Assembly (NCBI GenBank): GCA_938012815.1 | Contig: CALLVV010000074.1 | Span: 1 to 64,000, forward strand | Direction: 5' to 3' | DNA from: an uncultured Propionibacteriaceae bacterium | GTDB taxonomy: Bacteria > Actinomycetota > Actinomycetes > Propionibacteriales > Propionibacteriaceae | Length of the DNA: 64,000 bases | Shown: piece after piece, positions 32,461-41,782 of the stretch | Numbering within the stretch: position 1 is the stretch's first letter | Layout: the number at the start of each line of letters is the position of its first letter | Position numbers and translations under genes: made by a program | Notes under the pieces: generated by a model | Told to the model about the DNA's origin: nothing | The model's input: only the letters and a program-made list of their open reading frames with translations | The model's database searches: none

Positions 32461-33006
32461 ATGAGCAGATACCCCGAGCCTTCTGTGCGCCACTGGCCAG
32501 ACTGGGTGGGATTGGTGGCGCGTCTGATACCCGGTGCCGTCTTCCTCTATGCGGGAATCATGAAAATCGGGGACATGGATGGCTTCGCCTTCGATATTCG
32601 CGCTTATCAGCTGGTCAGCTGGGATCTGTCTCGGATGCTGGCGTACGTCCTTCCGGTGGTCGAGATCGCCATCGGGGTCCTGCTCATAGTGGGGCTGCTC
32701 ACACGCTGGGCGGCGCTGGTCACGGCGTTGCTGCTGATCGCCTTCGTGGGCGGCATCGTCTGGGTCTGGAGCCAAGGAATCAGCATCGACTGCGGCTGCT
32801 TCGGACATGGCGGTGAAGTGACGCCCGGGAACACCCAGTACCCCCAGAAACTGGCCGAGAACCTGTCGATGACCGCGCTGTGCGGCTGGTTGGTGGTGCG
32901 GCCGCGTTCCCTTTTCAGCTTGGATCAGGCACTTTTCGGCTCACCCATTCGTTTCAGCGAGGAGAGCCGCGACGACATCGCCGAAACGGCGGAAACCGAG
33001 GAGTGA
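32461..33006 (+). CDS. MauE/DoxX-family membrane protein
   Basis: The 181-residue protein has four predicted membrane helices (about 16-36, 56-80, 82-103 and 128-148) and the motif IDCGCFG (C111, C113) typical of MauE/DoxX-like proteins that pass reducing or oxidising equivalents across the membrane. The ATG at 32461 is preferred; TACTAT lies ten bases upstream with no ribosome site. The DsbA-like gene 11 bp downstream makes an electron-partner role in disulfide formation likely, in place of DsbB or VKOR. This pairing is inferred from neighbourhood. Confidence 0.82.
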   Translation: MSRYPEPSVRHWPDWVGLVARLIPGAVFLYAGIMKIGDMDGFAFDIRAYQLVSWDLSRMLAYVLPVVEIAIGVLLIVGLLTRWAALVTALLLIAFVGGIVWVWSQGISIDCGCFGHGGEVTPGNTQYPQKLAENLSMTALCGWLVVRPRSLFSLDQALFGSPIRFSEESRDDIAETAETEE

Positions 33007-33017
33007 ATTCTTAACCC

Positions 33018-33812
33018 ATGGCCAACAATTCGAACCTGAGCAAACGCGCCGCTCTCAGGAAACAGCAAGAACTGGAAGCACGCCGCAAACGCAATGCCAG
33101 GATGCTCGGCGTCGGTCTTGGCGTGCTGGCCCTCGTGGTGGTGGCATTCATAATCGTCATCGTCGCAAACGCGATCGGCAGCAAGGCCCCGGCCGCCGAG
33201 CAGCTCACCCCCCCGAACGCCACCGAGGGACACGGCATCGCCATCAAGAGCAAGAACACCCAGCCCGCGGGCGACGTACCGAACGTGGTGGTCTACGAGG
33301 ACTACCAGTGCCCCGCCTGCAAGGCGTACGAGGCCCAGTACGGCAACGCTTTCCAGCAGCTCATCGACGAGGGCAAGATCACCCTCGAGATCCGGACTGC
33401 GTACTTCCTCAACGACGCCAACAAGACCGTGAACAAGAACTCTTCCGAACGCGCCGCGCTGGCGGCAGCCGCCGCCGACGCGGTCGGCAAGTACCGCGAG
33501 TACCACAAGGTGGTCTACGACAACCAGCCCGACCACGAGGGGGACGGCTACACCGACCAGCAGCTTCGGGTCGATTTCGCGGCCAAGGCCGGAATCACGG
33601 GAGACGACCTGGCAACCTTCCAGAAGCTCTACGACACCAAGGCCTACGCCGACTTCGCGAAGAAATCCTTCGAAGCCATGGGCGAGGCCGGGATCACTGG
33701 CACGCCGGCACATATCGTCAACGGCAAGAAGATCAGTCTCGAGAGCCTCTCCTCGAGCGATCCGCAAACCGTGCTGACCGCCATCCAGTCCGCCGCTTCG
33801 GGTTCCAACTGA
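33018..33812 (+). CDS. DsbA-family thioredoxin-fold protein, membrane anchored
   Basis: The 264-residue protein has a basic cytoplasmic N-terminus, one transmembrane helix (about 29-53) and an extracytoplasmic DsbA-like domain with the active site C98-P-A-C101 (VYEDYQCPACKAY) and the cis-proline motif GTPAHIVNG near 233-241. It belongs to the actinobacterial membrane DsbA group that oxidises exported proteins. It follows the MauE-like gene by 11 bp and ends before a strong terminator at 33827-33864. Confidence 0.92.
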   Translation: MANNSNLSKRAALRKQQELEARRKRNARMLGVGLGVLALVVVAFIIVIVANAIGSKAPAAEQLTPPNATEGHGIAIKSKNTQPAGDVPNVVVYEDYQCPACKAYEAQYGNAFQQLIDEGKITLEIRTAYFLNDANKTVNKNSSERAALAAAAADAVGKYREYHKVVYDNQPDHEGDGYTDQQLRVDFAAKAGITGDDLATFQKLYDTKAYADFAKKSFEAMGEAGITGTPAHIVNGKKISLESLSSSDPQTVLTAIQSAASGSN

Positions 33813-33826
33813 TCAACGGACCCGAT

Positions 33827-33864
33827 GTGTCCGGGCCGCCGGGAGACCCCGGCGGCCCGGACAC
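33827..33864 (+). terminator. Strong GC-rich hairpin terminator
   Basis: A perfect 17-bp stem (33827-33843 with 33848-33864) closes on the four-base loop AGAC, 15 bp after the DsbA-like stop. No U tract follows, as is common for GC-rich actinobacterial terminators. Confidence 0.85.
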
Positions 33865-33918
33865 GTCACAGGGTGCGACTTTTACCTCATCCGCCGCGCA
33901 CAACTACGATTCCCTATC

Positions 33919-36477
33919 ATGACGAACCCTGCTTACAGCTCCGGCCTGCCCACCAAGCCCGCTCTCGAGGGTCTCGAGAGCAAATGGGGACAGGTGTGGC
34001 GCGAGGATGGCACCTACACGTTCCGGCGCCCCGCTTCCCGTGAGCAGGTGTTCTCCATCGACACCCCGCCACCCACGGTTTCTGGGTCACTGCACGTGGG
34101 CCACGTCTTCAGCTACACCCACACCGACACCATCGCCCGCTACCAGCGGATGCGCGGCAAGGAGGTGTTCTACCCGATGGGCTGGGACGACAACGGCCTG
34201 CCCACCGAACGCCGCGTCCAGAACTACTATGGTGTGCGCTGTGACCCGTCGCTCCCCTACGACGAGGACTTCATGCCCCCGGCCAAGCCGGATCCGAAAC
34301 GCCAGATGCCCATCTCGCGCCGCAACTTCATCGAGCTGTGCGAGAAACTGACCGCTATCGACGAGAAGGTCTTCGAGGACCTATGGCGATACCTGGGCCT
34401 GTCGATCGACTGGGACACCCTCTACACCACGATCGCCCCAGCCACGCAGGCTGTGGCTCAGCGGGCCTTCGTACGCAACCTCGCCCGCGGCGAGGCCTAC
34501 CTGAGTTTCGCCCCTACCATGTGGGACGTCACCTTCCAGACGGCGGTGGCGCAGGCGGAACTGGAATCCCGTGAGCATCCGGGCGCCTACCACCGCATCG
34601 CCTTCCACGGCATTGACGGACCGGTGTTCATCGAAACCACCCGCCCCGAGCTGCTGCCCAGCGTCTGCGCCCTGATCGCCCATCCTGACGACGAGCGCTA
34701 CCAGCACCTGTTTGGGACAACCGTCACGTCCCCGGTCTTCGGGGTCGAGATCCCGGTCCTGGCGCACACCGCCGCCGAACCCGACAAGGGCGCCGGCATC
34801 GCCATGTGCTGCACCTTCGGTGACCTCACCGACGTGCAGTGGTGGCGGGAACTCGATCTGCCAACCCGCACCGTCATCGGCCGTGACGGCCGCCTCCAGC
34901 GGGAGGTCCCCGAGTGGCTCACCAACGCCGAGCCCTGGGCCGGACTGGCCGGGAAGACAGTATTCTCAGCCCGGGCCGCCGTCGTTGAACTGCTGCGCGC
35001 CTCCGGGGATCTCGATGGGGAACCAAAACCCATCTCCCGGCCCGTCAACTTCTATGAGAAGGGGGACAAGCCACTGGAGATCGTCGCCACCCGCCAGTGG
35101 TACCTGTACAATGGCGGCCGCGATGAGCAGCTGAAGGACGACCTGCTGAAGCGCGGCTCAGAGCTTGCCTGGACCCCGGAACACATGCGCCACCGCTACG
35201 ACAACTGGGTGGGTGGCCTGAACGGCGACTGGTTGATCTCACGGCAGCGTTTCTTCGGGGTGCCCTTCCCGGTCTGGTATCCACTCGATGCCGACGGCGA
35301 ACCGCTCTATGACCAGATGATCGTCGCCGACGAGACAAGTCTGCCCATCGACCCCGTCACCGCGTGCCCACCCGGATACGAGGAATCACAACGCGGGATT
35401 CCGGGTGGGTTCATCGCCGACCCCGATGTGATGGACACGTGGGCGACTTCCTCGCTGACCCCGCAGATCGCGTCCGGCTGGGAGCGCGATGAGGAGCTGT
35501 TCAACCTCACCTTCCCGATGGACATCGCCCCCCAGGGGCACGACATCATCCGCACCTGGTTGTTCTCCCGGATCGTGCGCGCCAATTTCGAGAACCACTC
35601 GCTACCATGGCGGCGCACCACCATCTCGGGTTTCGTCACCGATCCGGACCGTAAGAAGATGTCCAAGTCCAGGGGCAACGTGGTGGTTCCCTCCGACATC
35701 CTGGAGCGTTTCGGATCCGACGCAGTCCGGTGGCGTGCCGCCATGGCCCGTCCCGGCATGGATTCGCCGTTCGACCAGTCGCAGATGAAGGTGGGTCGTC
35801 GACTGGCCATGAAAATTCTGAACGCGGGTAAGTTCGTTCTCGGCCTGGCTCCCGAGGCCGGAGATCCCACCTCCGTCACCAACCCGGTTGACCAAGCGCT
35901 GCTGACGTCACTATCGGATGTGGTCACCGCCTGCACCAAGGCATTCGACTCCTTCGACTACACCCAGGCCCTTGAGTCCGCGGAGTCCTTTTTCTGGTCC
36001 TTCTGCGACGACTACCTGGAGCTGGTCAAGGAACGCGCCTACGGTTCCCAAGGTCCCGAGGCGCAGGCCTCCGCGCAGTCAGCCTTGGCCATTGCCCTCG
36101 ACGTGCAACTGCGGTTGTTCGCCCCGTTTCTGCCGTTCGTGACGGAGGAAACCTGGTCCTGGACCCATGGTTCCTCCATCCACCGTTCCCCCTGGCCCAT
36201 CACCGGAGAGCTGGTGATTAACGGCGACCGGCAGCTGCTGACCGACGTCGCATCGGTGCTGATCACGGTTCGTGGGGCCAAATCGAACGCGAAGGTGTCC
36301 ATGAAAACCCCGGTCCGGAAGGCCGTCTTCCTGGGCGATCAGGCCACCTTGAAACGCCTGAAGACCATCGAGGAAGACCTTCGTGCCGTCGGTCACATCA
36401 CGGGCGAGGTGGTGTGGAAGACCGCCGAGGATCCCCTGACCGTCGAGGTGGAGCTGGAAGCGCCCCCCACCGCCTGA
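33919..36477 (+). CDS. valS: Valyl-tRNA synthetase
   Basis: The 852-residue class I synthetase has LHVGH as its HIGH motif (58-62), an editing (CP1) domain with DDERYQHLFG and GAGIAMCCTFGD, KKMSKSRGN (about 579-587), and a tRNA-binding C-terminal domain. It belongs to the shorter type common in actinobacteria, without a long coiled-coil C-terminus. TACGAT lies eight bases before the ATG without a ribosome site, suggesting near-leaderless transcription. It follows the DsbA terminator and ends at a bidirectional terminator. Confidence 0.97.
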   Translation: MTNPAYSSGLPTKPALEGLESKWGQVWREDGTYTFRRPASREQVFSIDTPPPTVSGSLHVGHVFSYTHTDTIARYQRMRGKEVFYPMGWDDNGLPTERRVQNYYGVRCDPSLPYDEDFMPPAKPDPKRQMPISRRNFIELCEKLTAIDEKVFEDLWRYLGLSIDWDTLYTTIAPATQAVAQRAFVRNLARGEAYLSFAPTMWDVTFQTAVAQAELESREHPGAYHRIAFHGIDGPVFIETTRPELLPSVCALIAHPDDERYQHLFGTTVTSPVFGVEIPVLAHTAAEPDKGAGIAMCCTFGDLTDVQWWRELDLPTRTVIGRDGRLQREVPEWLTNAEPWAGLAGKTVFSARAAVVELLRASGDLDGEPKPISRPVNFYEKGDKPLEIVATRQWYLYNGGRDEQLKDDLLKRGSELAWTPEHMRHRYDNWVGGLNGDWLISRQRFFGVPFPVWYPLDADGEPLYDQMIVADETSLPIDPVTACPPGYEESQRGIPGGFIADPDVMDTWATSSLTPQIASGWERDEELFNLTFPMDIAPQGHDIIRTWLFSRIVRANFENHSLPWRRTTISGFVTDPDRKKMSKSRGNVVVPSDILERFGSDAVRWRAAMARPGMDSPFDQSQMKVGRRLAMKILNAGKFVLGLAPEAGDPTSVTNPVDQALLTSLSDVVTACTKAFDSFDYTQALESAESFFWSFCDDYLELVKERAYGSQGPEAQASAQSALAIALDVQLRLFAPFLPFVTEETWSWTHGSSIHRSPWPITGELVINGDRQLLTDVASVLITVRGAKSNAKVSMKTPVRKAVFLGDQATLKRLKTIEEDLRAVGHITGEVVWKTAEDPLTVEVELEAPPTA

Positions 36478-36489
36478 AAACAACTTGGA

Positions 36490-36528
36490 AAGGGGGTCAT
36501 CGCTGGTAAAAGCAGCGATGACCCCCTT
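36490..36528. terminator. Bidirectional hairpin terminator
   Basis: A perfect 16-bp stem, AAGGGGGTCATCGCTG with CAGCGATGACCCCCTT, closes a seven-base loop. It sits between the convergent valS and tricorn protease genes, 13 bp from each stop. Confidence 0.88.
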
Positions 36529-36540
36529 CGAGTTGCAGGT

Positions 36541-39500
36541 TCATCCGAGGAAGGCTGCCGGGGGCAGCTCCGGGGGTGTCATCGCGGGTTTTTCCTCCAG
36601 GCGGGCCAGAGCTTCGTCGACCGCGACGTCGAGTTGTAGATCCTCGCCATTCTCCCAGTCGGATGGCTCCAGGGGAACCTCGATGTCGGGGTCGGTTCCG
36701 TGGTTCTCCACCCCGAAACCATGCCGGTGGAAGGCAAAAGCGTAGCGGGGCTGGGTCACGCTGGTGCCATCAACCAGCTCGAACCGTCCATCGATCCCGA
36801 TCACACCGCCCCAGCTGCGCTCCCCCACCACGGGGCCGAGCCCGAGGTTCTGGGCGGCGGCAGTGATGATGTCGCCGTCGGATCCCGCGTAGGGATTGGT
36901 GATGAATACAACCGGGCCGCGCATGCCCTGTACCGGATACGGTTCCGGGGAATCCATGTGCCGGGCATAGCCCCAACCGACGACGGTCCGCGTCAAACGT
37001 TCCAGCACCAACGACGACGTGTGTCCACCGCCGTTGTACCGCACGTCCACCACCACCGCCTCACAGCGGGAGGCCTGTTCGATGAGCCGGTGAAATTCGG
37101 CCCAGCCCTCAGCCATCATGTTCGGGACGTGCACGTAGCCGACCCGTCCCCGTGAGCGCTCCCTGACCCGTGCGACCCGGGAGGCCACCCATTCGTGGTA
37201 ACGCAACCCGGCCTCGCTGGCCACGGGAACCACCGCCACCCTTCGTCTCGATTCGCCTCGGGCCAAGGTCAGTTCGACGGCGGTGCCCGCAGCTCCCAGC
37301 AACAGGGCATTGATGTCGGGGACTCCCACGGTGGGTTTTCCGTCGACAGCCACGATCACGTCCCCCGCCCGGGCTGCCACACCCGCCGCGCGCAGCGGGG
37401 AACGGGCCTTGGGGTCGGAGGATTCACCGTCGAGGATACGGTTGATGACGACCTCGCCCTTGTCGTTGCGCCCCAGATCCGCGCCCAACCAGGCCACCTT
37501 CGCCTCCCCGTACCCGCCAGTGGGGGTGACGTAGGCGTGGGAGGTGTTGAGTTCCGCGTTCGTCTCCACGAGCACGTCGACCAGGTCGTCATGGGTGGTG
37601 ATCCGTTCCAGCAGCGGCCGGTAGCCCGCGCACACCGCATCCCAGTCGATGCCGTTCATGTCCTCGCGCCAGTAGTGGTCGCGCATCAGCCGGGCATTCT
37701 CGTTGAACATCTGCCGCCACTCGTCGCGCGAAAGCAGCTGGCGGCGCAGCCGGTTCAGGTTCACGGCGATGCGGTCCTCGTCATCGGTCCGCGCATCAGC
37801 TGGCTGCACCCACAGGTCATCGCCGTTGCGGACCACCAGGTGTCTGCCATCCCCACTGACCTCTGCGTCGTCGCAGGCATCAACGACAACGGTCAGTTTG
37901 CGTTTGGTGATGTCATAAGCCTCGACGCCATCTTTCATTGCCTGTCCCGGCAGCTGTCCGGAGCCGAGCACTCCGGCATACGGAGCGAGACGCCGCCACA
38001 GGACACCGCTGGCCGTCGCGCGGAGAGCGTCGTAGCGGCCGGCCGATACTGGTAGTGGAACCATCCGGTCCTCTGCGCCCTCGGCGTCCAGAGCCACGTC
38101 CACGTCGAGTTTCCCGGACTCCTTCTCCGGTTTGCTCTTTTTCGCATCCGCTTCTGGCCCTTCGTCCTCACTAATGGCCCAGCCGTCAGCCGACGGTCCG
38201 AAAGGGACAGGATCCTCCGCACTCAGGGGGATCACGTAGGGACGCACGGTGTTGGTGAAACCGAGATCGAAATTGATCTCGTCGTAGGCGGGATCGATGG
38301 TTCGGCTCGACAAGAAGTACAGGTAACGGCCATCGTGGCTGAAGGTGGGAGAGAAGTCGTTGAACTGTCCACGGGTCAGTTCGAATGACCGGTCCTCCGT
38401 GAGGTCGTGGCCGACCAGCCGCCCCAGCGCACCCTCGTTCCCGACCGTTTCCCGCCACACCAAGTAACGCCCGCCGGGGCTGAAGGCCAGGCCCGTCGCC
38501 TCTCCCTGCCGCGACCTGCCCACCTTCCTGACCGTATTCCCTGCGACGTTCACCACGAGCACCGCGCCGTCATGGGAGGCCACGGCTACCTCGGAACCCT
38601 CTGGGTTCGCCGCGAGGGCGAGCACTCGGCCCAACTTGCCGTGCCCGATCCGGTGGAGATCATCCTGGCCGTCGAGGGAGGCGATCTCGAGGCAGTCCTC
38701 ACCCTCAGCGTCGGTGGCCCAGATGCCCTTTCTCGTGTTCCCGAGCGGAATGGCCTCCCGGATTCGCACGCCGGGCAGGGCACTCAGGACGCGGGCCGGA
38801 CCGGAACGGTGGGTCAGGAACCACGCCTGTCCCCGCCACTCCACGAGGGAACCATCCCCGCCGTGATCTGGCGTCACGGACTCCAAACGGTCCAGCGCCT
38901 CGACGGTGACGGGAAGTGGTTCGCCCAGCGCCAGGTCGACCGGGATCTCCCGCGGTTCGGCATCCAGGGAGTCGAGGACGTGAAGCCTCCCGCGGGCGTG
39001 GAAGACGACCCGCCTGCCGTCCGTCGTGGCGTCCCGGCAATACCCGTCTGTGAACGTGTGCGCGGTGTGGGCCCGCAGGCCGCTGCCATCCGGTTCCACG
39101 CTCCACACCTGGGCCTGTTCCCCCGGCTTATCCGGGAGCCGCGCTCCAAGGTCCGATGTGAAGACGATGCGCTCCCCCACCCAGCAGGGACCGGCCAGAC
39201 TCGCGGTCTCCCCGGGAAGCAGACGTGTCCAGTTTTCCTGCTGCGCGTCGGACACCCAGGCCCGGTTGACCATGCCGCCCCGGTAACGCTTCCACTGCTC
39301 CGGGCCGCGGAAATTCGGGGATGTCAGTACGACCCGGCCGGCCGGGTTCCGATCCGCGGCCGAGGCGGGTCCCCACGGCAGTCGCTCCAGTTCACCATCC
39401 AAGGAAACCGAGTACAACCAAGAAAGTGCCCGCAGAGCCTCGTTGTGCATGGAAGCCACCAGCACATGGCCCTCGTCCAGCCAGCCGCACACCTGCACAC

Positions 39501-39759
39501 GAGAAGCGCTCAACCATGTGAGGCGGCGCCTGCCGCCCTCCAGATCGAGAACGTGAAGATCCTGGTTGCCCGGCTCGCCGGCCACGAACCCCACTCGTCT
39601 GCCCGAGGGTGAGAAACGGGGGCTTCGCACTGGAACGTGTTCGGAGGTCAGGCGGTGTGCCCGACCTCCCGAGATCGTCGTCAACCACAGATCGTCGTCG
39701 GCGACAAAGACCACCTGGTCCTCATTGACGTGTGGGTAGCGCAAGTAGCCAGGAATCAT
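36541..39759 (-). CDS. Tricorn protease (S41 family)
   Basis: The 1072-residue protein has two N-terminal beta-propellers (about 1-300 and 310-660, WD-like blades such as LAFSPGGRYLVW and SPTFSHDGRYLYFLS), a Lys/Glu-rich spacer (about 525-555), a C1 helical domain, a PDZ domain (about 770-845) and the C2 S41 protease domain. The catalytic candidates are H741 (NTSHAYV) and nucleophile S960 (NPYAGSDGD). Tricorn degrades peptides released by the proteasome or Clp into small products and is cytosolic. The clpX-clpP cluster follows the same strand directly upstream (35-bp gap), a sensible functional neighbourhood. Confidence 0.93.
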   Translation of the reverse strand: MIPGYLRYPHVNEDQVVFVADDDLWLTTISGGRAHRLTSEHVPVRSPRFSPSGRRVGFVAGEPGNQDLHVLDLEGGRRRLTWLSASRVQVCGWLDEGHVLVASMHNEALRALSWLYSVSLDGELERLPWGPASAADRNPAGRVVLTSPNFRGPEQWKRYRGGMVNRAWVSDAQQENWTRLLPGETASLAGPCWVGERIVFTSDLGARLPDKPGEQAQVWSVEPDGSGLRAHTAHTFTDGYCRDATTDGRRVVFHARGRLHVLDSLDAEPREIPVDLALGEPLPVTVEALDRLESVTPDHGGDGSLVEWRGQAWFLTHRSGPARVLSALPGVRIREAIPLGNTRKGIWATDAEGEDCLEIASLDGQDDLHRIGHGKLGRVLALAANPEGSEVAVASHDGAVLVVNVAGNTVRKVGRSRQGEATGLAFSPGGRYLVWRETVGNEGALGRLVGHDLTEDRSFELTRGQFNDFSPTFSHDGRYLYFLSSRTIDPAYDEINFDLGFTNTVRPYVIPLSAEDPVPFGPSADGWAISEDEGPEADAKKSKPEKESGKLDVDVALDAEGAEDRMVPLPVSAGRYDALRATASGVLWRRLAPYAGVLGSGQLPGQAMKDGVEAYDITKRKLTVVVDACDDAEVSGDGRHLVVRNGDDLWVQPADARTDDEDRIAVNLNRLRRQLLSRDEWRQMFNENARLMRDHYWREDMNGIDWDAVCAGYRPLLERITTHDDLVDVLVETNAELNTSHAYVTPTGGYGEAKVAWLGADLGRNDKGEVVINRILDGESSDPKARSPLRAAGVAARAGDVIVAVDGKPTVGVPDINALLLGAAGTAVELTLARGESRRRVAVVPVASEAGLRYHEWVASRVARVRERSRGRVGYVHVPNMMAEGWAEFHRLIEQASRCEAVVVDVRYNGGGHTSSLVLERLTRTVVGWGYARHMDSPEPYPVQGMRGPVVFITNPYAGSDGDIITAAAQNLGLGPVVGERSWGGVIGIDGRFELVDGTSVTQPRYAFAFHRHGFGVENHGTDPDIEVPLEPSDWENGEDLQLDVAVDEALARLEEKPAMTPPELPPAAFLG

Positions 39760-39794
39760 GGCGCCAAACCTACCCGAAGAAAAGCCGGGAGACG

Positions 39795-41078
39795 TCAGGC
39801 CGACAAGTCCCGGCGCCTAGCCACACGGGAGGAGGCCACCAGCTCAGGTTGCGCTTTTCCAAGAACGGCCTCGCGGGTCACGACGACCTGCGCCACGTCC
39901 TCCGCGGAGGGCACCTCGAACATCACGTCGAGCAGCAACTCCTCGAGGATCGCCCGCAGACCACGGGCCCCGGTGCCACGCTCCAGGGCGAGCTCCGCGA
40001 TGGCGTCGATGGCCTCATCGGTAAAGTCCAGCTGCACCCCGTCGAGCTCGAAAAGGCGCGAGAACTGTTTGGTCAGGGCGTTGCGGGGCTCGACGAGAAT
40101 CCGGTTCAAGGCCTCGCGGTCCAGCGGCGATACCGTCGAGATCATGGGAAGACGCCCGATGAACTCCGGGATCAAACCGAACTTGTGCAGGTCCTCGGGA
40201 CGAACCTCGGAGAAGGGATCGGTCACTTCCTTCCGGGCCGAGGTGTCGACGCTGAAACCGAGGGGCCGCTTCCCAATACGGGAATTGATGATTTCGTCGA
40301 GACCGGCGAAGGCCCCGCCGACGATGAACAACACCTTGGTGGTGTCGATCTGGAGGAAATCCTGATGCGGATGCTTACGCCCGCCCTGGGGCGGAACCGA
40401 GGCTACGGTTCCCTCAAGGATCTTCAACAGCGCCTGCTGCACTCCCTCACCGGAAACATCGCGGGTTATCGATGGGTTTTCAGATTTGCGCGCGACCTTG
40501 TCGATCTCGTCTATGTAGATGATCCCGGTCTCGGCCTTCTTGATGTCGAAGTCTGCCGCCTGAATGAGCTTCAGGAGGATGTTCTCGACGTCCTCACCCA
40601 CGTAGCCAGCCTCGGTGAGGGCCGTCGCATCAGCCATTGCGAAAGGCACATTGAGCATCTTCGCCAAGGTCTGAGCAAGATATGTCTTCCCGCAACCAGT
40701 GGGCCCGATCAGCAGAATGTTCGATTTTCCCACCTCGACGGACTCTTCACCCTGGCGTGAACGACCGATCCGGGTCTGTTCGGAGGTGATGCGCTTGTAG
40801 TGATTGTAGACGGCGACCGCGAGTGCTTTCTTGGCCGCATCCTGTCCGATCACGTACTGGTCGAGGAAATCACGAATCTCCTTGGGCTTTGGGAGTTCTT
40901 CTTGCAGCCCGAAGGTTTCAACCCTGGGAAATTCTTCCTCAATGATTTCGTTGCACAACCCGATGCACTCATCGCAGATGTAGACGCCATCACCCGCGAT
41001 GAGGCGCTTGACCTGTTTCTGCGACTTGGTGCAGAAGTTGCACTTGAAGACCTCGCTGGTCTCACCGATCCGTGGCAC
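39795..41078 (-). CDS. clpX: ATP-dependent Clp protease ATPase subunit ClpX
   Basis: The 427-residue AAA+ unfoldase has an N-terminal zinc-binding domain (C13, C16, C35, C38), Walker A GPTGCGKT (125-132), Walker B IIYIDEIDK, and pore loop and RDVSGEGVQQALLK sensor regions. The GTG at 41078 is chosen because GTGGAG lies six bases upstream and the product then starts like other actinobacterial ClpX; longer TTG/GTG options add up to eight residues. It docks on ClpP1P2, encoded just upstream. A hairpin at 41124-41165 separates it from clpP2. Confidence 0.96.
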   Translation of the reverse strand: MPRIGETSEVFKCNFCTKSQKQVKRLIAGDGVYICDECIGLCNEIIEEEFPRVETFGLQEELPKPKEIRDFLDQYVIGQDAAKKALAVAVYNHYKRITSEQTRIGRSRQGEESVEVGKSNILLIGPTGCGKTYLAQTLAKMLNVPFAMADATALTEAGYVGEDVENILLKLIQAADFDIKKAETGIIYIDEIDKVARKSENPSITRDVSGEGVQQALLKILEGTVASVPPQGGRKHPHQDFLQIDTTKVLFIVGGAFAGLDEIINSRIGKRPLGFSVDTSARKEVTDPFSEVRPEDLHKFGLIPEFIGRLPMISTVSPLDREALNRILVEPRNALTKQFSRLFELDGVQLDFTDEAIDAIAELALERGTGARGLRAILEELLLDVMFEVPSAEDVAQVVVTREAVLGKAQPELVASSRVARRRDLSA

Positions 41079-41123
41079 CGAAAACTCCACTCTGTCCGTC
41101 AATTAACGACTGGCCACAACCTT

Positions 41124-41165
41124 ACTCGTCAGGGTGTCATTCCGTGGCGCAACACCCTGACGAGT
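41124..41165 (-). terminator. Intergenic hairpin between clpP2 and clpX
   Basis: ACTCGTCAGGGTGT (41124-41137) is perfectly complementary to ACACCCTGACGAGT (41152-41165) with a 14-base loop. No U tract follows. It may terminate most clpP1P2 transcripts or serve as a processing site, letting clpX be expressed separately. Confidence 0.6.
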
Positions 41166-41173
41166 CCCAAGGT

Positions 41174-41782
41174 TCAGGCCCCGACATCCTTGAGGGAGGT
41201 CAGGATGTCGTCGACGATTCCATATTCCACGGCCTCCTGAGCGGTCAGGTACTTGTCGCGTTCGATGTCGCGACTGACCTTCGTAACGGCCTGCCCGGTG
41301 TCGGCGGCGAGCATGTTCTCCATCAGCTCGCGGATACGCATGATCTCCTTGGCCTGGATCTCCAGGTCGGAGCTCTGCCCATAGCCCCCCTCCGTCGCTG
41401 GCTGGTGGATGAGGATGCGACTGTTGGGAAGAGCCAGACGCTTACCTTTGGTGCCCGCCGCAAGCAGGAGCGCGGCAGCGGAGGCGGCCTGCCCGAGACA
41501 GACGGTCTGGATGTCCGGCTTGATGTATCGCATGGTGTCGTAGATGGCGGTGAGGGCCGTGAACGAACCACCGGGCGAGTTGATGTAGATGGAGATCTGC
41601 CGTTCCGCATCCATCGACTGGAGGCACAGCAGCTGGGCCATCACCGCGTTGGCGATGTCATCGCTGATCGGGGTGCCGAGAAAGATGATCCGGTCCTCGA
41701 ACAGCTTCGTGTAGGGATCGACGCGACGCATGCCGTAGCTGGTGCGTTCCTCCCACTGGGGGATGTAGTAGTTGCTGGTCAC
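41174..41782 (-). CDS. clpP2: ATP-dependent Clp protease proteolytic subunit ClpP2
   Basis: The 202-residue serine protease has catalytic S101 (GQAASAAALL), H126 (ILIHQP) and an Asp in the RDIERDKYLT segment. It is one half of the mixed ClpP1P2 barrel typical of actinobacteria. The GTG start overlaps the clpP1 stop (GTGA), which ensures equal synthesis of the two subunits. Confidence 0.96.
   Translation of the reverse strand: MTSNYYIPQWEERTSYGMRRVDPYTKLFEDRIIFLGTPISDDIANAVMAQLLCLQSMDAERQISIYINSPGGSFTALTAIYDTMRYIKPDIQTVCLGQAASAAALLLAAGTKGKRLALPNSRILIHQPATEGGYGQSSDLEIQAKEIMRIRELMENMLAADTGQAVTKVSRDIERDKYLTAQEAVEYGIVDDILTSLKDVGA

Noticed and set aside
33866..33918. T-box riboswitch before valS
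   Set aside because: Only about 50 bp separate the terminator from the ATG, too short for a T-box, and no specifier structure is visible.
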